From: Rugalucina vietnamica | Lineage: Eukaryota > Mollusca > Bivalvia > Lucinida > Lucinidae | Direction: 5' to 3' | DNA length: 64,000 nt | Assembly (NCBI GenBank): GCA_964017185.1 | Contig: OZ024877.1 | Coordinates: 61,840,711-61,904,710, forward strand | Part shown: piece after piece, positions 63,720 to 64,000 of the stretch | How the letters are laid out: the number at the start of each line of letters is the position of its first letter | How positions within the stretch are numbered: position 1 is the first letter of the stretch | The notes under the pieces: generated by a model | Told to the model about the DNA's origin: nothing | What the model saw: the letters and a program-made list of their open reading frames with translations, nothing else | Databases searched by the model: none | Made by a program: the position numbers and the translations under genes

Positions 63720-63797
63720 ATGGCCACCACAGGAGGAATAGCCAGTAGTATTCTAGGGAAGACAACACATCATACCCTCGATACACAAGATGAGGAG
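63720..63797 (+). CDS. Candidate first coding exon of a gene
   Basis: A pyrimidine tract and AG at 63633-63634 precede an exon. The ATG at 63720 has a good context (AAAAAGATGGCC) and opens MATTGGIASSILGKTTHHTL, then DTQDEE and a donor GTTTGT at 63798. If real, the gene continues past the window. No family recognised. Confidence 0.35.
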
Positions 63798-63837
63798 GTT
63801 TGTATAGTCAAACAACATAGGTGCTGAGATGTGAGAA

Positions 63838-64000
63838 AAAAGTCTTCATGGTTTCAACCAGGTCTGACACAAACAGGCCTGTGCAGCCACAGAAGATGGC
63901 TAGAAGCTTGAAATTTTGGATTTAAGAAGAAGATGAGTTGTACTATCCATGTAGAGAAAACAAAAGCAATGAGCTGAACCTTTATTTTCGCATATGAGGC
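63838..64000. repeat. Partial MITE M1 copy
   Basis: It shares CCAGGTCTGACACAAACAGG, GGCTAGAAGCTTGAAATTTT and the start of the palindromic core with other M1 copies. Cut by the window end. Confidence 0.7.

Overview
The window is animal nuclear DNA. It has spliced genes, AT-rich intergenic sequence and a very dense, layered load of transposable elements. The mix (Ngaro/DIRS-like, PHD-finger LINE and CR1-like LINE copies, hAT, mariner/pogo and many hairpin MITE families, tRNA-derived SINEs, short tandem arrays) fits a lophotrochozoan, most likely a bivalve mollusc. That taxonomic call is an inference from element style, not from a marker gene. I saw no bacterial operon, rRNA gene or CRISPR array.

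Host genes. The one securely identified gene is ADAT1 (tRNA-specific adenosine deaminase 1) on the minus strand. I rebuilt it from nine exons between 29135 (start) and 14335 (stop). All splice phases agree and give 607 codons plus stop. To its left, two plus-strand exons (2284-2451 and 8227-8300) form the 3' end of an unidentified gene that converges on ADAT1. At the right edge, 63720-63797 may be the first coding exon of another plus-strand gene.

Elements by region. 0-14 kb: a fragment of an RT element, SINE pieces, a pogo-like TIR element (3455-4698), a TIR element with an internal duplication (10233-11080) and hairpin MITEs. 14-29 kb: ADAT1 introns with MITEs, a 69-bp minisatellite, a hAT element carrying an inverted second copy of itself plus a LINE (17741-21939), and a 146-bp tandem array. 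31-39 kb: a PHD-finger LINE whose ORF1 is split by a 1.6-kb TIR element. 40-46.5 kb: a Ngaro-type tyrosine-recombinase retrotransposon with Gag, RT/RNase H, recombinase and an SGNH hydrolase. 48.5-52.6 kb: a CR1-like LINE split by a 2.05-kb element with 34-bp TIRs starting CACAGTG and 5-bp target duplications, the signature of the Transib/RAG group. 52.6-54.7 kb: a broken reverse transcriptase between 185-bp inverted terminal repeats. 54.7-64 kb: LINE fragments, a mariner MITE, simple repeats and an RTE-like LINE with two MITEs in its endonuclease.

The most notable pattern is in ADAT1. Four of its eight introns (2, 4, 7, 8) have a TIR MITE whose edge lies within about 11 nt of the 5' splice site, from four different families. 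In one case (exon 7) the MITE terminus appears to supply the splice donor and the last codons. The second is the CACAGTG element. Elsewhere, removing an insertion plus one target duplication restores the reading frame, which gives clear insertion histories.
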